Below are positions 39,089-47,687 of a stretch of DNA of 47,800 bases, in pieces; positions within the stretch are counted from its first letter, which is position 1; every line of letters begins with the position of its first letter. Made by a program: the position numbers and the translations under genes. The notes below the pieces were generated by a model. It had not been told where the DNA came from, did no database searches, and saw nothing but the letters and a program-made list of their open reading frames with translations. The DNA lies in NCBI GenBank assembly GCA_034421995.1, contig DAOUJY010000046.1, forward strand, positions 1 to 47,800, in the 5' to 3' direction. This DNA comes from Bin87 sp034421995. GTDB lineage: Bacteria; Chloroflexota; Dehalococcoidia; Lucifugimonadales; UBA3495.

Positions 39089-40219
39089 ATGACAACCACC
39101 AACAACAGTCGGAATCTGGTCATCATTCAGCTGACCGGCGCCAACGATCCGCTGAACACCGTGATTCCGTACGCCGACGGCCATTACTACGACTTCCGGC
39201 CCAACGTCGGCATTCCGGCCGATCAAGTCATTCCTATTGACGGGCGGTTCGCCTTCAACCCCAACATGGCGCCCATCAAGGCGCTGTGGGACGAGGGCAA
39301 GGTCGCCGTCGTCAACGGCATCGGCTACAACAACCCCACTCGTTCCCACTTCCGCAGCATGGATATCTGGCACACCTGCGAGCCGGAAAAGGTTGCCACC
39401 GAGGGTTGGCTGGGCCGCGTAATACGCGACCTGGATCCCGCGGGGCAGAACGTCATCACCGGCGTGAACTTCGGGCGCGGGCTGCCGCGCTCCATGGGCG
39501 CGCCCGGCGTTCCGGTGGCGTCGGTCGGAAACTTGGAAACCTACGGGCTGTTCCCGGACGTTGAGGAAGATCGCGTCCGCGGGCTGTGCCTGGAGGCCTT
39601 CGGTTCGATGTACGGCGGAGCGCTGCAGGATGCGGTGATGGACTACCTGGGGCAGACCGGGCGGGACGCGCTGAAAGGCGCGGACATCCTGCGCACCGCA
39701 CCGGACAAGTATTCCTCCTCGGTGGAGTACGCCGATAACCCTATCGCCCAGTCACTGAAGAACGTGGCCCAGGTGATGACCGCCGATCTGGGCACCCGCA
39801 TCTATTACACCCAGCACGGCAGTTTCGACACCCACGGCGACGAGGTCAAGGTGCACGGCGGCCTGTGGACCCAGGTGTCCGGGGCGGTCAGCGACTTCAT
39901 GGCCGACCTGGAAGAGCACGGGAAGTCCGACGACGCCATCGTGCTGGTTTGGACGGAATTCGGCCGCCGCATCAAGGACAACGGCTCCGGCACCGACCAC
40001 GGTTCGGGCGGGACCGCCTTCATCATCGGCAACCAGGTCAACGGCGGCTTCTACGGCGAGTACCCGTCGCTGGCCGAGCGTGACCACCTGGACGGCGACC
40101 TGCACTGGAACAACGACTTCAGGTCCACCTACTCCACCATCGCGGAGCAGTGGCTGGGATTGGATCCTGTCAACATCGTCAACGGCCGGTTCGAGCAGTG
40201 GGACTTCGTCCGCAGCTAG
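39089..40219 (+). CDS. DUF1501 domain protein (sulfatase/alkaline-phosphatase-like fold)
   Basis: 376 residues. LVIIQLTGANDPLNTVIPYA, PIKALWDEGKVAVVNGIGY, NNPTRSHFRSMDIWHT and the closing VWTEFGRRIKDNGSGTDHGS are the DUF1501 signature. Homologs usually start with a Tat signal; none is seen here, so a cytoplasmic location is likely unless exported with a partner. It is followed by a DUF1800 gene, its constant neighbour. Function of the pair is not established. Confidence 0.9.
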   Translation: MTTTNNSRNLVIIQLTGANDPLNTVIPYADGHYYDFRPNVGIPADQVIPIDGRFAFNPNMAPIKALWDEGKVAVVNGIGYNNPTRSHFRSMDIWHTCEPEKVATEGWLGRVIRDLDPAGQNVITGVNFGRGLPRSMGAPGVPVASVGNLETYGLFPDVEEDRVRGLCLEAFGSMYGGALQDAVMDYLGQTGRDALKGADILRTAPDKYSSSVEYADNPIAQSLKNVAQVMTADLGTRIYYTQHGSFDTHGDEVKVHGGLWTQVSGAVSDFMADLEEHGKSDDAIVLVWTEFGRRIKDNGSGTDHGSGGTAFIIGNQVNGGFYGEYPSLAERDHLDGDLHWNNDFRSTYSTIAEQWLGLDPVNIVNGRFEQWDFVRS

Positions 40220-40229
40220 CCCGCCGCGC

Positions 40230-40257
40230 GTAGGGGCGAATAATCATTCGCCCCTAC
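40230..40257. repeat. GTAGGGGCG palindrome with one mismatch
   Basis: GTAGGGGCGAATAATCATTC + GCCCCTAC, located between the DUF1501 and DUF1800 genes, 10 bases after the first stop. Confidence 0.85.
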
Positions 40258-40293
40258 GATGAACGTTGCGAACATACACTTACGGAGGCAATT

Positions 40294-41709
40294 ATGAGCA
40301 ATGCCGACATTGCCTTGATGGCTCACCTGATGCGCCGGGCCGGTTTCGGCGCCAACCGCGACGAACTGGAGCGGTTGGTGGAACAAGGCTATGAGAACGT
40401 GGTGGAAGACCTGTTGAACCCGGGCGACGCCAACGTCATTCCCGATGACGTTATCCGCCGATACCACTCCGAAATGGCCGAAATGCGCGAACTCAACAGC
40501 GCCGGCGCCTACTGGATGTACCGGATGGTGACCACCCAGAACCAGTTGGAAGAGAAGCTGGCTTTGTTCTGGCACGGCCTCTTTGCGACGGGTTACTCCA
40601 AGCTGAACCAGGCCAACGCGCTGGTCAACCAGATAACCACGTTCCGCCGTCATTCCCTGGGCTCCTTCCGCACGATGCTGGTGGAGCTGTCCAAGGACCC
40701 GGCCATGATTATCTGGCTGGACAACCACGACAACCACAAGGAGAACATCAACGAGAACTACGGGCGGGAGTTGCTGGAGCTCTTCTCCATGGGCGTCGGC
40801 AACTACACCGAGGATGACATCAAGGAATGCGCCCGGGCCTTCACCGGCTGGACGCTGGGCAACGCCGAGTATATGTCCACCCGGGCCAGCCGCGACTCCA
40901 TCTGGCCCTACAGCCGCATCAACTGGCACTTCAACTACCGGGACTATGACCACGACGATGGCGAAAAGACTTTCCTGGGTCACACCGGGAACTTCAACGG
41001 TGAGGACATCATCGACATCATCGTGCGGCAGGAAGCGACGGCCCGTTTCGTCTGCACCCGCCTGTTCCAGTACTTCGCCGCCGACGAGGTGGACGAGGGC
41101 GGCGAGGCCGTGATCAGCGACATGATGGAGACCTTCGTGTCCTCCGATTGCGAAATCCGTTCCGTGCTGCGGACCCTTTTCAACTCAGACTATTTCAAGT
41201 CTGAAGACGCCCGGTTCGCCCGGGTCAAGGGGCCGGTGGAACTGGTGGTGGGCGCGGTCCGAATGGCCGGCACCTACCAGGAACCGACCTTCGGCGCCGA
41301 TCAACTGGCCCGCCAGACCATGTATATGGGCCAGGGCATCTTCCAGCCGCCCAGCGTGGAAGGCTGGCACGAGGGCGCCGAGTGGATCGACAGCGGCGCG
41401 CTGGTGGAACGGGTCAACTTCGTCGGCAAGGAACTGGGCGACCCGGCCAACCCCGGCGTCAAGGCCATCATTGACCGGATGGCGCGTGACGCCGACGCTC
41501 CACTCTCGCCGGAGCAACAGGTAGCCGCCTGCGTGGACCTCATCGGCCCGCTGGAAATCTCGGAGGCCACCAGCACGTCGCTGCACGCTTTCGCCGAGCA
41601 GCAGGGCGAAGCTGACCTCCGCGACGGTTCCCGCACCGAGGCCGACGAGCAGCGCATCGCAAACCTGCTGCGCCTTCTCACGGCTACCCGCGAGTATCAA
41701 CTGGCCTGA
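40294..41709 (+). CDS. DUF1800 domain protein
   Basis: 471 residues. Typical segments: HLMRRAGFGANRDELERLVE, LALFWHGLFATG, NENYGRELLELFSMGVGNYT and DDIKECARAFTGWTL, ending GAEWIDSGALVERVNF. GGAGG lies 8 bases before ATG. Always paired with DUF1501 genes; possibly acts in polysaccharide or surface-polymer metabolism, but no activity is proven. No signal peptide. Confidence 0.92.
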   Translation: MSNADIALMAHLMRRAGFGANRDELERLVEQGYENVVEDLLNPGDANVIPDDVIRRYHSEMAEMRELNSAGAYWMYRMVTTQNQLEEKLALFWHGLFATGYSKLNQANALVNQITTFRRHSLGSFRTMLVELSKDPAMIIWLDNHDNHKENINENYGRELLELFSMGVGNYTEDDIKECARAFTGWTLGNAEYMSTRASRDSIWPYSRINWHFNYRDYDHDDGEKTFLGHTGNFNGEDIIDIIVRQEATARFVCTRLFQYFAADEVDEGGEAVISDMMETFVSSDCEIRSVLRTLFNSDYFKSEDARFARVKGPVELVVGAVRMAGTYQEPTFGADQLARQTMYMGQGIFQPPSVEGWHEGAEWIDSGALVERVNFVGKELGDPANPGVKAIIDRMARDADAPLSPEQQVAACVDLIGPLEISEATSTSLHAFAEQQGEADLRDGSRTEADEQRIANLLRLLTATREYQLA

Positions 41710-41739
41710 TCCACGTCGAGGCAAACTAACCGCATTGTT

Positions 41740-41767
41740 GTAGGGGCGACCGGCCGGTCGCCCCTAC
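41740..41767. repeat. GTAGGGGCG palindrome with GACCGGCCGGTC core
   Basis: A perfect palindrome whose core differs from the AATAATTATT core elsewhere, between the DUF1800 and NHL genes. Confidence 0.85.
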
Positions 41768-41787
41768 CCGAAAATAGGAGACATCTT

Positions 41788-42822
41788 ATGACTACCGCGA
41801 CGGCGGTCAGCGCGGGTCCGATGGAGTACGTCAAGACCATCGGCATCACCACCAACCAGAGCGGGCGGGGTTTCATCAACCCTTACGATTGCGCCTTCAC
41901 CAATGACGGGCGCATCCTGGTGCTCAACCACGCCGACGCCGCCCGCACCGCCCTGATCCGCATCGGCGTGCTGAATTGGGACGAGGAATATCTCGGCGAG
42001 TTCAGCAAGGGCACCGGCCGCGGCGAGGGCCAGTGGACGCTGCCCATCGGCATGGCCATCAGCGCCGACCAGCGCCTCTACGTCACCGACGAACATCTGC
42101 ACCGGGTGACCGCGTTCGACACCCAGGGGGAGTTCATCAGGATGTGGGGCGAAAAAGGCAATGGTGCCGGGCAACTCAACGGGCCGGCCGGCGTCTCCGT
42201 AGCTCCGAACGGCAACGTGTACGTGGCGGAGCAGTATAACCACCGAGTGCAGGTATTCACCGCCGACGGCGAACCCGCAACCCGCTGGGGCGAACTCGGC
42301 GACGGGCCGGGGCAGTTCAATATGCCCTGGGGCGTTGGCATAGACGCCGGCGGGGACGTTTACGTTGCCGACTGGCGCAACGACCGGGTTCAGAAGTTCA
42401 CCGCCGACGGCCAGCATCTGGCGACGTTCGGCTCCTCCGGCACCGGCGACGGGCAGTTCAGCCGTCCCTCGGCGGTTTGTGTCGACTCCGGCGGGTATAT
42501 CTATGTGTCCGACTGGGGCAATGAACGGGTCCAACTGCTGGATGCCGACGGGAATTTTGTCCAGTCTATGCGGGGACAGGCTACGTTGTCGAAATGGGCA
42601 CAGGACTTCATGAACGTGAATCCGGACGAATACAACACCAGGCAGATGGCCAACCTGACCCCCGACCTGCCCGACCATCTGGACACCCCGTACCTCATCT
42701 CGGCCCAATCCGAGCCGTACTTCTGGGGACCGGTGTCATTGCGGTTGGATCCGGAGGAGCGGTTGTTCGTGGTCGAGGCCAATCGCCACCGCATCCAGGT
42801 GTACCAGCGGCGGAAGGAGTGA
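41788..42822 (+). CDS. NHL-repeat beta-propeller protein
   Basis: 344 residues. Five or six NHL blades, e.g. GQWTLPIGMAISADQRLYVT, GQLNGPAGVSVAPNGNVYVA and GQFSRPSAVCVDSGGYIYVS, each with the G-Q-[FL]-x-x-P...[VI]-x-x-[DN] pattern. It lacks a signal peptide. It is likely a binding propeller; ligand unknown. Placed after DUF1501-DUF1800 and seven bases before glcD, so it may belong to either group. A second reading of the end (RLFVVEANRHRIQVYQRR) closes the propeller. Confidence 0.87.
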   Translation: MTTATAVSAGPMEYVKTIGITTNQSGRGFINPYDCAFTNDGRILVLNHADAARTALIRIGVLNWDEEYLGEFSKGTGRGEGQWTLPIGMAISADQRLYVTDEHLHRVTAFDTQGEFIRMWGEKGNGAGQLNGPAGVSVAPNGNVYVAEQYNHRVQVFTADGEPATRWGELGDGPGQFNMPWGVGIDAGGDVYVADWRNDRVQKFTADGQHLATFGSSGTGDGQFSRPSAVCVDSGGYIYVSDWGNERVQLLDADGNFVQSMRGQATLSKWAQDFMNVNPDEYNTRQMANLTPDLPDHLDTPYLISAQSEPYFWGPVSLRLDPEERLFVVEANRHRIQVYQRRKE

Positions 42823-42829
42823 TCGGACG

Positions 42830-44263
42830 TTGTCGCAAGTTGACCTGCTAACACAAATCCGTGCTGTCGTCGGTGACGATTATGTAATCGATCACCGGGA
42901 AGACCTGCTGGTCTATGAGTACGACGGCTCCGTTGACCGCTCGATGCCTCGGGCGGTCGTCCTGCCGGCTGACACTGATGAAGTCAGCAGGGTAATGACG
43001 CTGGCATACGTGGCCGGCGTTACCGTGGTGGGGCGAGGCAGCGGAACCGGGCTCAGCGGCGGCGCGATTACGCCGCCGGAAGGGCTGCAGATCGCCTTCC
43101 CGCGGATGAACCGCATCATTGACGTGGATACGGTGAACCGCACGGCGCTGGTGGAGCCGGGCGTCATCAACCTGGATCTGGACAACCACGTGCGGCAATT
43201 CGGTATGCGTTATGCGCCGGACCCGTCCAGCCAACGAGCGTGCAGCCTGGGGGGCAACATCGCCGAAAACGCCGGCGGCCCGCACTGCCTGGCCTACGGC
43301 GCCACCACCAACCACGTGATCGGCATGGAGGTGGTGCTGGAGGACGGGGAAGTAGTTCACCTGGGCAGCGTGGCACGGGAGGCGGCGGGCTACGATCTGC
43401 GCGGCGCGTTCGTCGGCTCGGAAGGCACCTTTGGCATTGCGACGAAAATACTGGTGCGGTTGTTGCCCTTGCCGGAAACGGTGCGCACGTTCCTGGGCAT
43501 TTTCCCCGACATCGATTCAGCGTGTACTGCCGTATCCGCGGTGATTGGCCACGGCATCGTCCCGGCAGCGTTGGAGATGATCGATGCCCTCAGCATCAAG
43601 GCGGTGCAGAACGTTACTGATGCCGGTTACCCCAATGATGCCGGAGCCGTGCTGCTCATCGAACTGGAGGGCCTCAACGAGGAGGTGGACGAGTTGAGCG
43701 GCGAGGTGGAAGCGGCGCTGTGGGATACGGGGGCCGCCGACGTCCGCGTGGCGGAGGACGACGCCGAGCGGGAGCGGCTGTGGGTGGGACGCAAGACGGC
43801 CTTCGGCGCCTTTGGCACCATCGCGCCCAACTACTATCTGGTGGACGGAGTTGTGCCGCGCACGCGCTTGACGCAGATGCTGCGCAAAGTAAGCGAGGTC
43901 AGCGAGCGATACGGTATTACAATAGCCAACGTGTTCCATGCGGGCGACGGCAACCTGCATCCATGTATGCTGTTCGACGCCCGCGAACCCGGAGTCATGG
44001 ATAACGCGATGGCCGCCGCCGCCGAGCTGATGGAGGAGTGCGCGCTGCTGGGCGGCACTTTGAGCGGCGAGCACGGCATCGGGCTGGAAAAGAAGGAGTT
44101 CATGCCGCTGGTGTACACCGATGCGGACATGGCGGCGATGCAGCGGGTGCGGGAGGCTTTCGCGCCCCAGAACCGGCTGAACCCCGGCAAGATCTTTCCC
44201 GATGGGAGCTACTTCCGTCCGTCGCCCCATCCGGCGGCGCATACGGCCGGGATGTACGCTTAG
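42830..44263 (+). CDS. glcD: Glycolate oxidase subunit GlcD (FAD-binding)
   Basis: 477 residues of the FAD-linked oxidase family. FAD-binding motif VVGRGSGTGLSGGAITPPEG and PSSQRACSLGGNIAENAGGP, then the C-terminal domain with VFHAGDGNLHP and GTLSGEHGIGLEKKEFM. Oxidises glycolate or a related 2-hydroxy acid. Start is TTG 42830 with GGAAGGAG about ten bases upstream, seven bases after the NHL stop. Confidence 0.93.
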   Translation: MSQVDLLTQIRAVVGDDYVIDHREDLLVYEYDGSVDRSMPRAVVLPADTDEVSRVMTLAYVAGVTVVGRGSGTGLSGGAITPPEGLQIAFPRMNRIIDVDTVNRTALVEPGVINLDLDNHVRQFGMRYAPDPSSQRACSLGGNIAENAGGPHCLAYGATTNHVIGMEVVLEDGEVVHLGSVAREAAGYDLRGAFVGSEGTFGIATKILVRLLPLPETVRTFLGIFPDIDSACTAVSAVIGHGIVPAALEMIDALSIKAVQNVTDAGYPNDAGAVLLIELEGLNEEVDELSGEVEAALWDTGAADVRVAEDDAERERLWVGRKTAFGAFGTIAPNYYLVDGVVPRTRLTQMLRKVSEVSERYGITIANVFHAGDGNLHPCMLFDAREPGVMDNAMAAAAELMEECALLGGTLSGEHGIGLEKKEFMPLVYTDADMAAMQRVREAFAPQNRLNPGKIFPDGSYFRPSPHPAAHTAGMYA

Positions 44264-44308
44264 GGAGCCCACTGCGGTGTCCGGACTCGTGGACTCTGCG
44301 GCCTGACC

Positions 44309-45655
44309 GTGTTGATTTCCTCAACGTCTGCTGCTTCGCAATTGCGCGATATAGTGGCCCATCACGCGGTGGTGGATCCCGACCGCCTGCCGACTTACGC
44401 AATCGACTCCTTTTTGCCCTCGGCCGCGGTTCAACCTGCGAGCGCGGAGGATGTGTCGGCGGTATTGGCTTGGGCGCATCGGTCCGGCGTGGCGGTGTAT
44501 CCATGCGGCGGACGGACGTTTACAGGACTGGGAAACCCGCCGACTCGACCCGGTATCGTCCTGGATATGACGCAAATGAACCGGCTGGTGGATTTTCAGC
44601 CGGCGGACCTTACGGTCAGCGTAGAGGCCGGCGTGACCATCGCTCAATTGGATGCGGCGCTGGCGCAGGATGGGAAACACGTTCCGATCAGCGCGCCGCT
44701 GGCCGACCGGTCCACGGTAGGCGGGACGCTGGCGACGGGCGTCAGTGGTCCGTTGCGGGCCGCCTATGGGCTACCTCGGGACTGGCTAATCGGGATCAAC
44801 GTGGTCGGGCCGGACGGCACACCCACCAAGGCCGGCGGCAAGGTGGTCAAAAATGTCACCGGATACGACCTCAATCGGCTGTACACCGGTTCCCTGGGCA
44901 CCTTGGCGGTGATAACCGAGGCGACTTTCAAGTTGGCGCCAGCGCCGGGAAATTGGGCCGTTGTGGTCGCGTCATTTTCCAACGCCGTCGCAGCGGCCCG
45001 GGCCAGTCAGGACTTGCAATCCCAATATTATGCCCCCCTCGGGCTGCAGCTGCTGACCGGAGCGGCGGCTACACGCCTGGCTCCGGCGTTCCTAGCCGGT
45101 GGCTCTGGGGCCGTCGCCATGGCAGTTATTGGCGGACGGCCTGCGTCGGTGAATCGGAGGGTTGTGGACACCGTCGCCCGGTGGGACGACGTCGCTGATA
45201 GGGTGGAAACCGCCAGTGGCCCGGAAGCCATCAGCCTCGTTGAAGCCCTGACGGACTTACCGTCCGATACGGTAAACCCTCCGACGGTTTGCGTGCAGAT
45301 CAACGCGCCGCCATCGGCGTTGGATAACTTGGTGGGCTTCACGGACACCAGATTGGGGGATGCACTTCCGCCTGGCATCGTCGCCGACGTTGGTTTCGGT
45401 GGCGGTCGGCTGCTGTGGTGGGATGATTTCGCCGATGCCGACCCGGTTCAAATCGCCGCGGACTTGCGTAAAATACAGGCTGCCGCCATAGCTCTGGGCG
45501 GAGACGCCATCGCGGAACGTTGCCCCGCGCCGGTCAAAGGCCACATTGACGTATGGGGAGAACAGCCGTCGGGAATGAATATAATGCGCCGCATCAAGCA
45601 GCAGTTTGACCCGGAAAACGTGCTGAACCCGGGCCGTTTCATCGGGGGATTGTGA
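44309..45655 (+). CDS. glcE: Glycolate oxidase subunit GlcE (FAD-binding)
   Basis: 448 residues. A second FAD-binding domain (GVAVYPCGGRTFTGLGNPPT, GGTLATGVSGPLRAAYGLPR, GGKVVKNVTGYDLNRLYTGS) with a longer C-terminal half than E. coli GlcE (about 350). Start GTG 44309, weak ribosome binding site. Its stop overlaps the start of glcF. Confidence 0.9.
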   Translation: MLISSTSAASQLRDIVAHHAVVDPDRLPTYAIDSFLPSAAVQPASAEDVSAVLAWAHRSGVAVYPCGGRTFTGLGNPPTRPGIVLDMTQMNRLVDFQPADLTVSVEAGVTIAQLDAALAQDGKHVPISAPLADRSTVGGTLATGVSGPLRAAYGLPRDWLIGINVVGPDGTPTKAGGKVVKNVTGYDLNRLYTGSLGTLAVITEATFKLAPAPGNWAVVVASFSNAVAAARASQDLQSQYYAPLGLQLLTGAAATRLAPAFLAGGSGAVAMAVIGGRPASVNRRVVDTVARWDDVADRVETASGPEAISLVEALTDLPSDTVNPPTVCVQINAPPSALDNLVGFTDTRLGDALPPGIVADVGFGGGRLLWWDDFADADPVQIAADLRKIQAAAIALGGDAIAERCPAPVKGHIDVWGEQPSGMNIMRRIKQQFDPENVLNPGRFIGGL

Positions 45656-47055
45656 TGATTGAGCGCGCGGACCACCAAACTGAGACTCCCTTCCACGCCG
45701 GCGGCGGGATTGACGCGGGACACGGTTTCCCCTACGGAGCGCCCTTTGATGGATCTCTGAACGACGGTCCCGGGTTTGAGGGAGCCGACGCTCCCGCTGA
45801 GGCTGACCTGTACCGCTGCGTGCACTGCGGCCTCTGCCTGAGCGCTTGCCCGACCTATGTGGAGACGCGGCTGGAAACCGAATCGCCGCGGGGGCGCATC
45901 GCGCTGATGAAAGCGGTCCATGAGGGACGGACGGGCATCAGCGACCGTTTGGTGTCCCACTGGGAACTGTGTCTGCAATGCCGGGCCTGCGAGGCGGTGT
46001 GTCCCTCCGGCGTGCCCTACGGCCGGCTGATGGAACACACGCGGGCGCAGGTTCAGGATAACGGCCTGGAGAGCCCGGAATTGAGCCGGCTGTCGCGCCT
46101 GTTCCTGCGGGCGGCGCTGCCCCACAACCGGAGGCTGCGGGTCGCCGGCCACTTGATGCGTCTGTACCAGCGTTCCGGGATGCAGGGGCTGGTGAGGCGG
46201 TCGGGCCTGCTCCGTTTCCTGCCCGGTGGCCTGGCCGCTATGGAGGCGCAGATGCCGGTGATGGGGGGACGGTTTTTCAGCCCGCGCCAGCAGGTCTTTC
46301 CCGCCAGAGGCGAGCGGCGCGTAACGGTTGGCCTGCTGTCGGGATGCGTGATGCCGCTGATGCAGGGAGAAGCGATGAGGGCGGCGGTGCGAGTGTTGCA
46401 GCGTAATGGTTGCGACGTGGCCGTGCCGCCGGCGCAAGGCTGCTGCGGCGCGTTGAACCTCCACGCCGGGGATCTGGGGCTGGGCCGTCGAATGGCCCGG
46501 CGGAATATCGACGCTTTTCGTGACGCGGGGGTTGACGTTGTCGTGACGGCTTCGGCGGGTTGCGGTTCATCCATGAAAGAATACGGGGACCTGCTTCGTG
46601 ACGACCCGGATTACGCCGACGCTGCCCGCGAGTTTGCGGACAACACCCAAGACATCACAGAGTTTCTGGCCGGCCTGCCCTTGGAACCGCCGAAGGCTGA
46701 GCTGACGTGGCGAGTGACGATGCAGGACCCGTGCCACCTGGCCCACGCGCAGCGCATCACCGACGCGCCGCGGCAGGCGCTCCGCAGCATCCCCGGATTA
46801 CAACTGACCGAGATGGCGGAGTCCTCGCTGTGCTGCGGTTCAGCGGGGTTCTACTCTCTGATACAACCGGAGATGTCTCAGCGGTTGCAGCGGCGCAAGG
46901 TTGGCAATGCGCTGGCGACGGAAGCGACGATTATCGCGTCGGCCAATCCCGGCTGCATTGCGCAGTTGGAACAGGGTTTGCGCAATGCGGGGGCCGACGT
47001 GCGGGTGATGCACGTGGTGGAGATTGTGGACGCGGCGTATCAACGGGAGTTGTAA
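45652..47055 (+). CDS. glcF: Glycolate oxidase iron-sulfur subunit GlcF
   Basis: 467 residues. Two [4Fe-4S] ferredoxin motifs (CVHCGLCLSACP and CLQCRACEAVCPSG) and two CCG domains (QGCCGALNLHAGD, ESSLCCGSAGFYS) pass electrons from GlcDE to the membrane quinone pool. The frame starts at GTG 45652 within the glcE stop (GTGATG) or at ATG 45655 with GGGGGA upstream. N-terminal about 45 residues are extra and polar. Completes glcDEF. Confidence 0.93.
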   Translation: MMIERADHQTETPFHAGGGIDAGHGFPYGAPFDGSLNDGPGFEGADAPAEADLYRCVHCGLCLSACPTYVETRLETESPRGRIALMKAVHEGRTGISDRLVSHWELCLQCRACEAVCPSGVPYGRLMEHTRAQVQDNGLESPELSRLSRLFLRAALPHNRRLRVAGHLMRLYQRSGMQGLVRRSGLLRFLPGGLAAMEAQMPVMGGRFFSPRQQVFPARGERRVTVGLLSGCVMPLMQGEAMRAAVRVLQRNGCDVAVPPAQGCCGALNLHAGDLGLGRRMARRNIDAFRDAGVDVVVTASAGCGSSMKEYGDLLRDDPDYADAAREFADNTQDITEFLAGLPLEPPKAELTWRVTMQDPCHLAHAQRITDAPRQALRSIPGLQLTEMAESSLCCGSAGFYSLIQPEMSQRLQRRKVGNALATEATIIASANPGCIAQLEQGLRNAGADVRVMHVVEIVDAAYQREL

Positions 47056-47084
47056 GGACGGCCTTCGAACTCGATAGTCCAATG

Positions 47085-47687
47085 TTAGGCTGATGTGCTG
47101 GTTGAGCCCGGCGTTGGTGTGTATCGGTTAACGGCTATTTCAACAGTTGCTTGGATTACATCTATTGGGATAACCCTAGCTAAGCCGGAATTCTCAACGA
47201 AAGTAACCCTCGGTTCTCCCGTTTGCCGACTCACTGCAACATCTACGTAAGGCAGATAAGCGCTGACCATACCAATCAGAGAGCAAGCCATAATTGAACT
47301 GTTGCCCGTGAATTGCATCGGTTCCGGTTTTGTGAGAACAGGGCCTCCACTATTTCCCGGGAAGATTGAAGCGTCAATATGGAAGTTAGACGCTTCATCT
47401 TGAAGCCAATCTTGAATACGGGCCACTATGCCTTGCCGGGCGATGACATAGTTGCGTTCGTCTCCAGTCAAGCCTAACGGAAAACCCAAGACAAATATTC
47501 CGTTTCCCTCTCCGAGACCACTAGCTATACATTGTTCGCGTGATAGAGTGGTAACGCCTTGCACGAAGCTAGCGTCTGACAACCCGTGGTCGCGCAGCCA
47601 ATCTGAGCTAATGGCCATCACGGCGATATCGGCTCCACTAGGATGTAGGGTCCAATACATTGGTTCCAAACCTAAAGCGGTTACCTC
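47085..47687 (-). pseudogene. Trypsin-like serine protease, 5' end cut by an IS
   Basis: The visible part reads from EVTALGLEPMYWTLHPSGAD (Asp) to the serine motif FPGNSGGPVL and a C-terminal tail; about 200 residues. The N-terminal strand with the catalytic His is missing. The frame ends at an IS terminus (47688), and the sequence is homologous right up to it, so the IS interrupted the gene. A TTG at 47669 could start a shortened product. Gene probably non-functional. Confidence 0.6.

Noticed and set aside
38882..39373. N-terminal extension of the unknown helical protein
   Set aside because: It is antisense to the DUF1501 start and would cross both promoters; homology-like composition starts only at about 38880.
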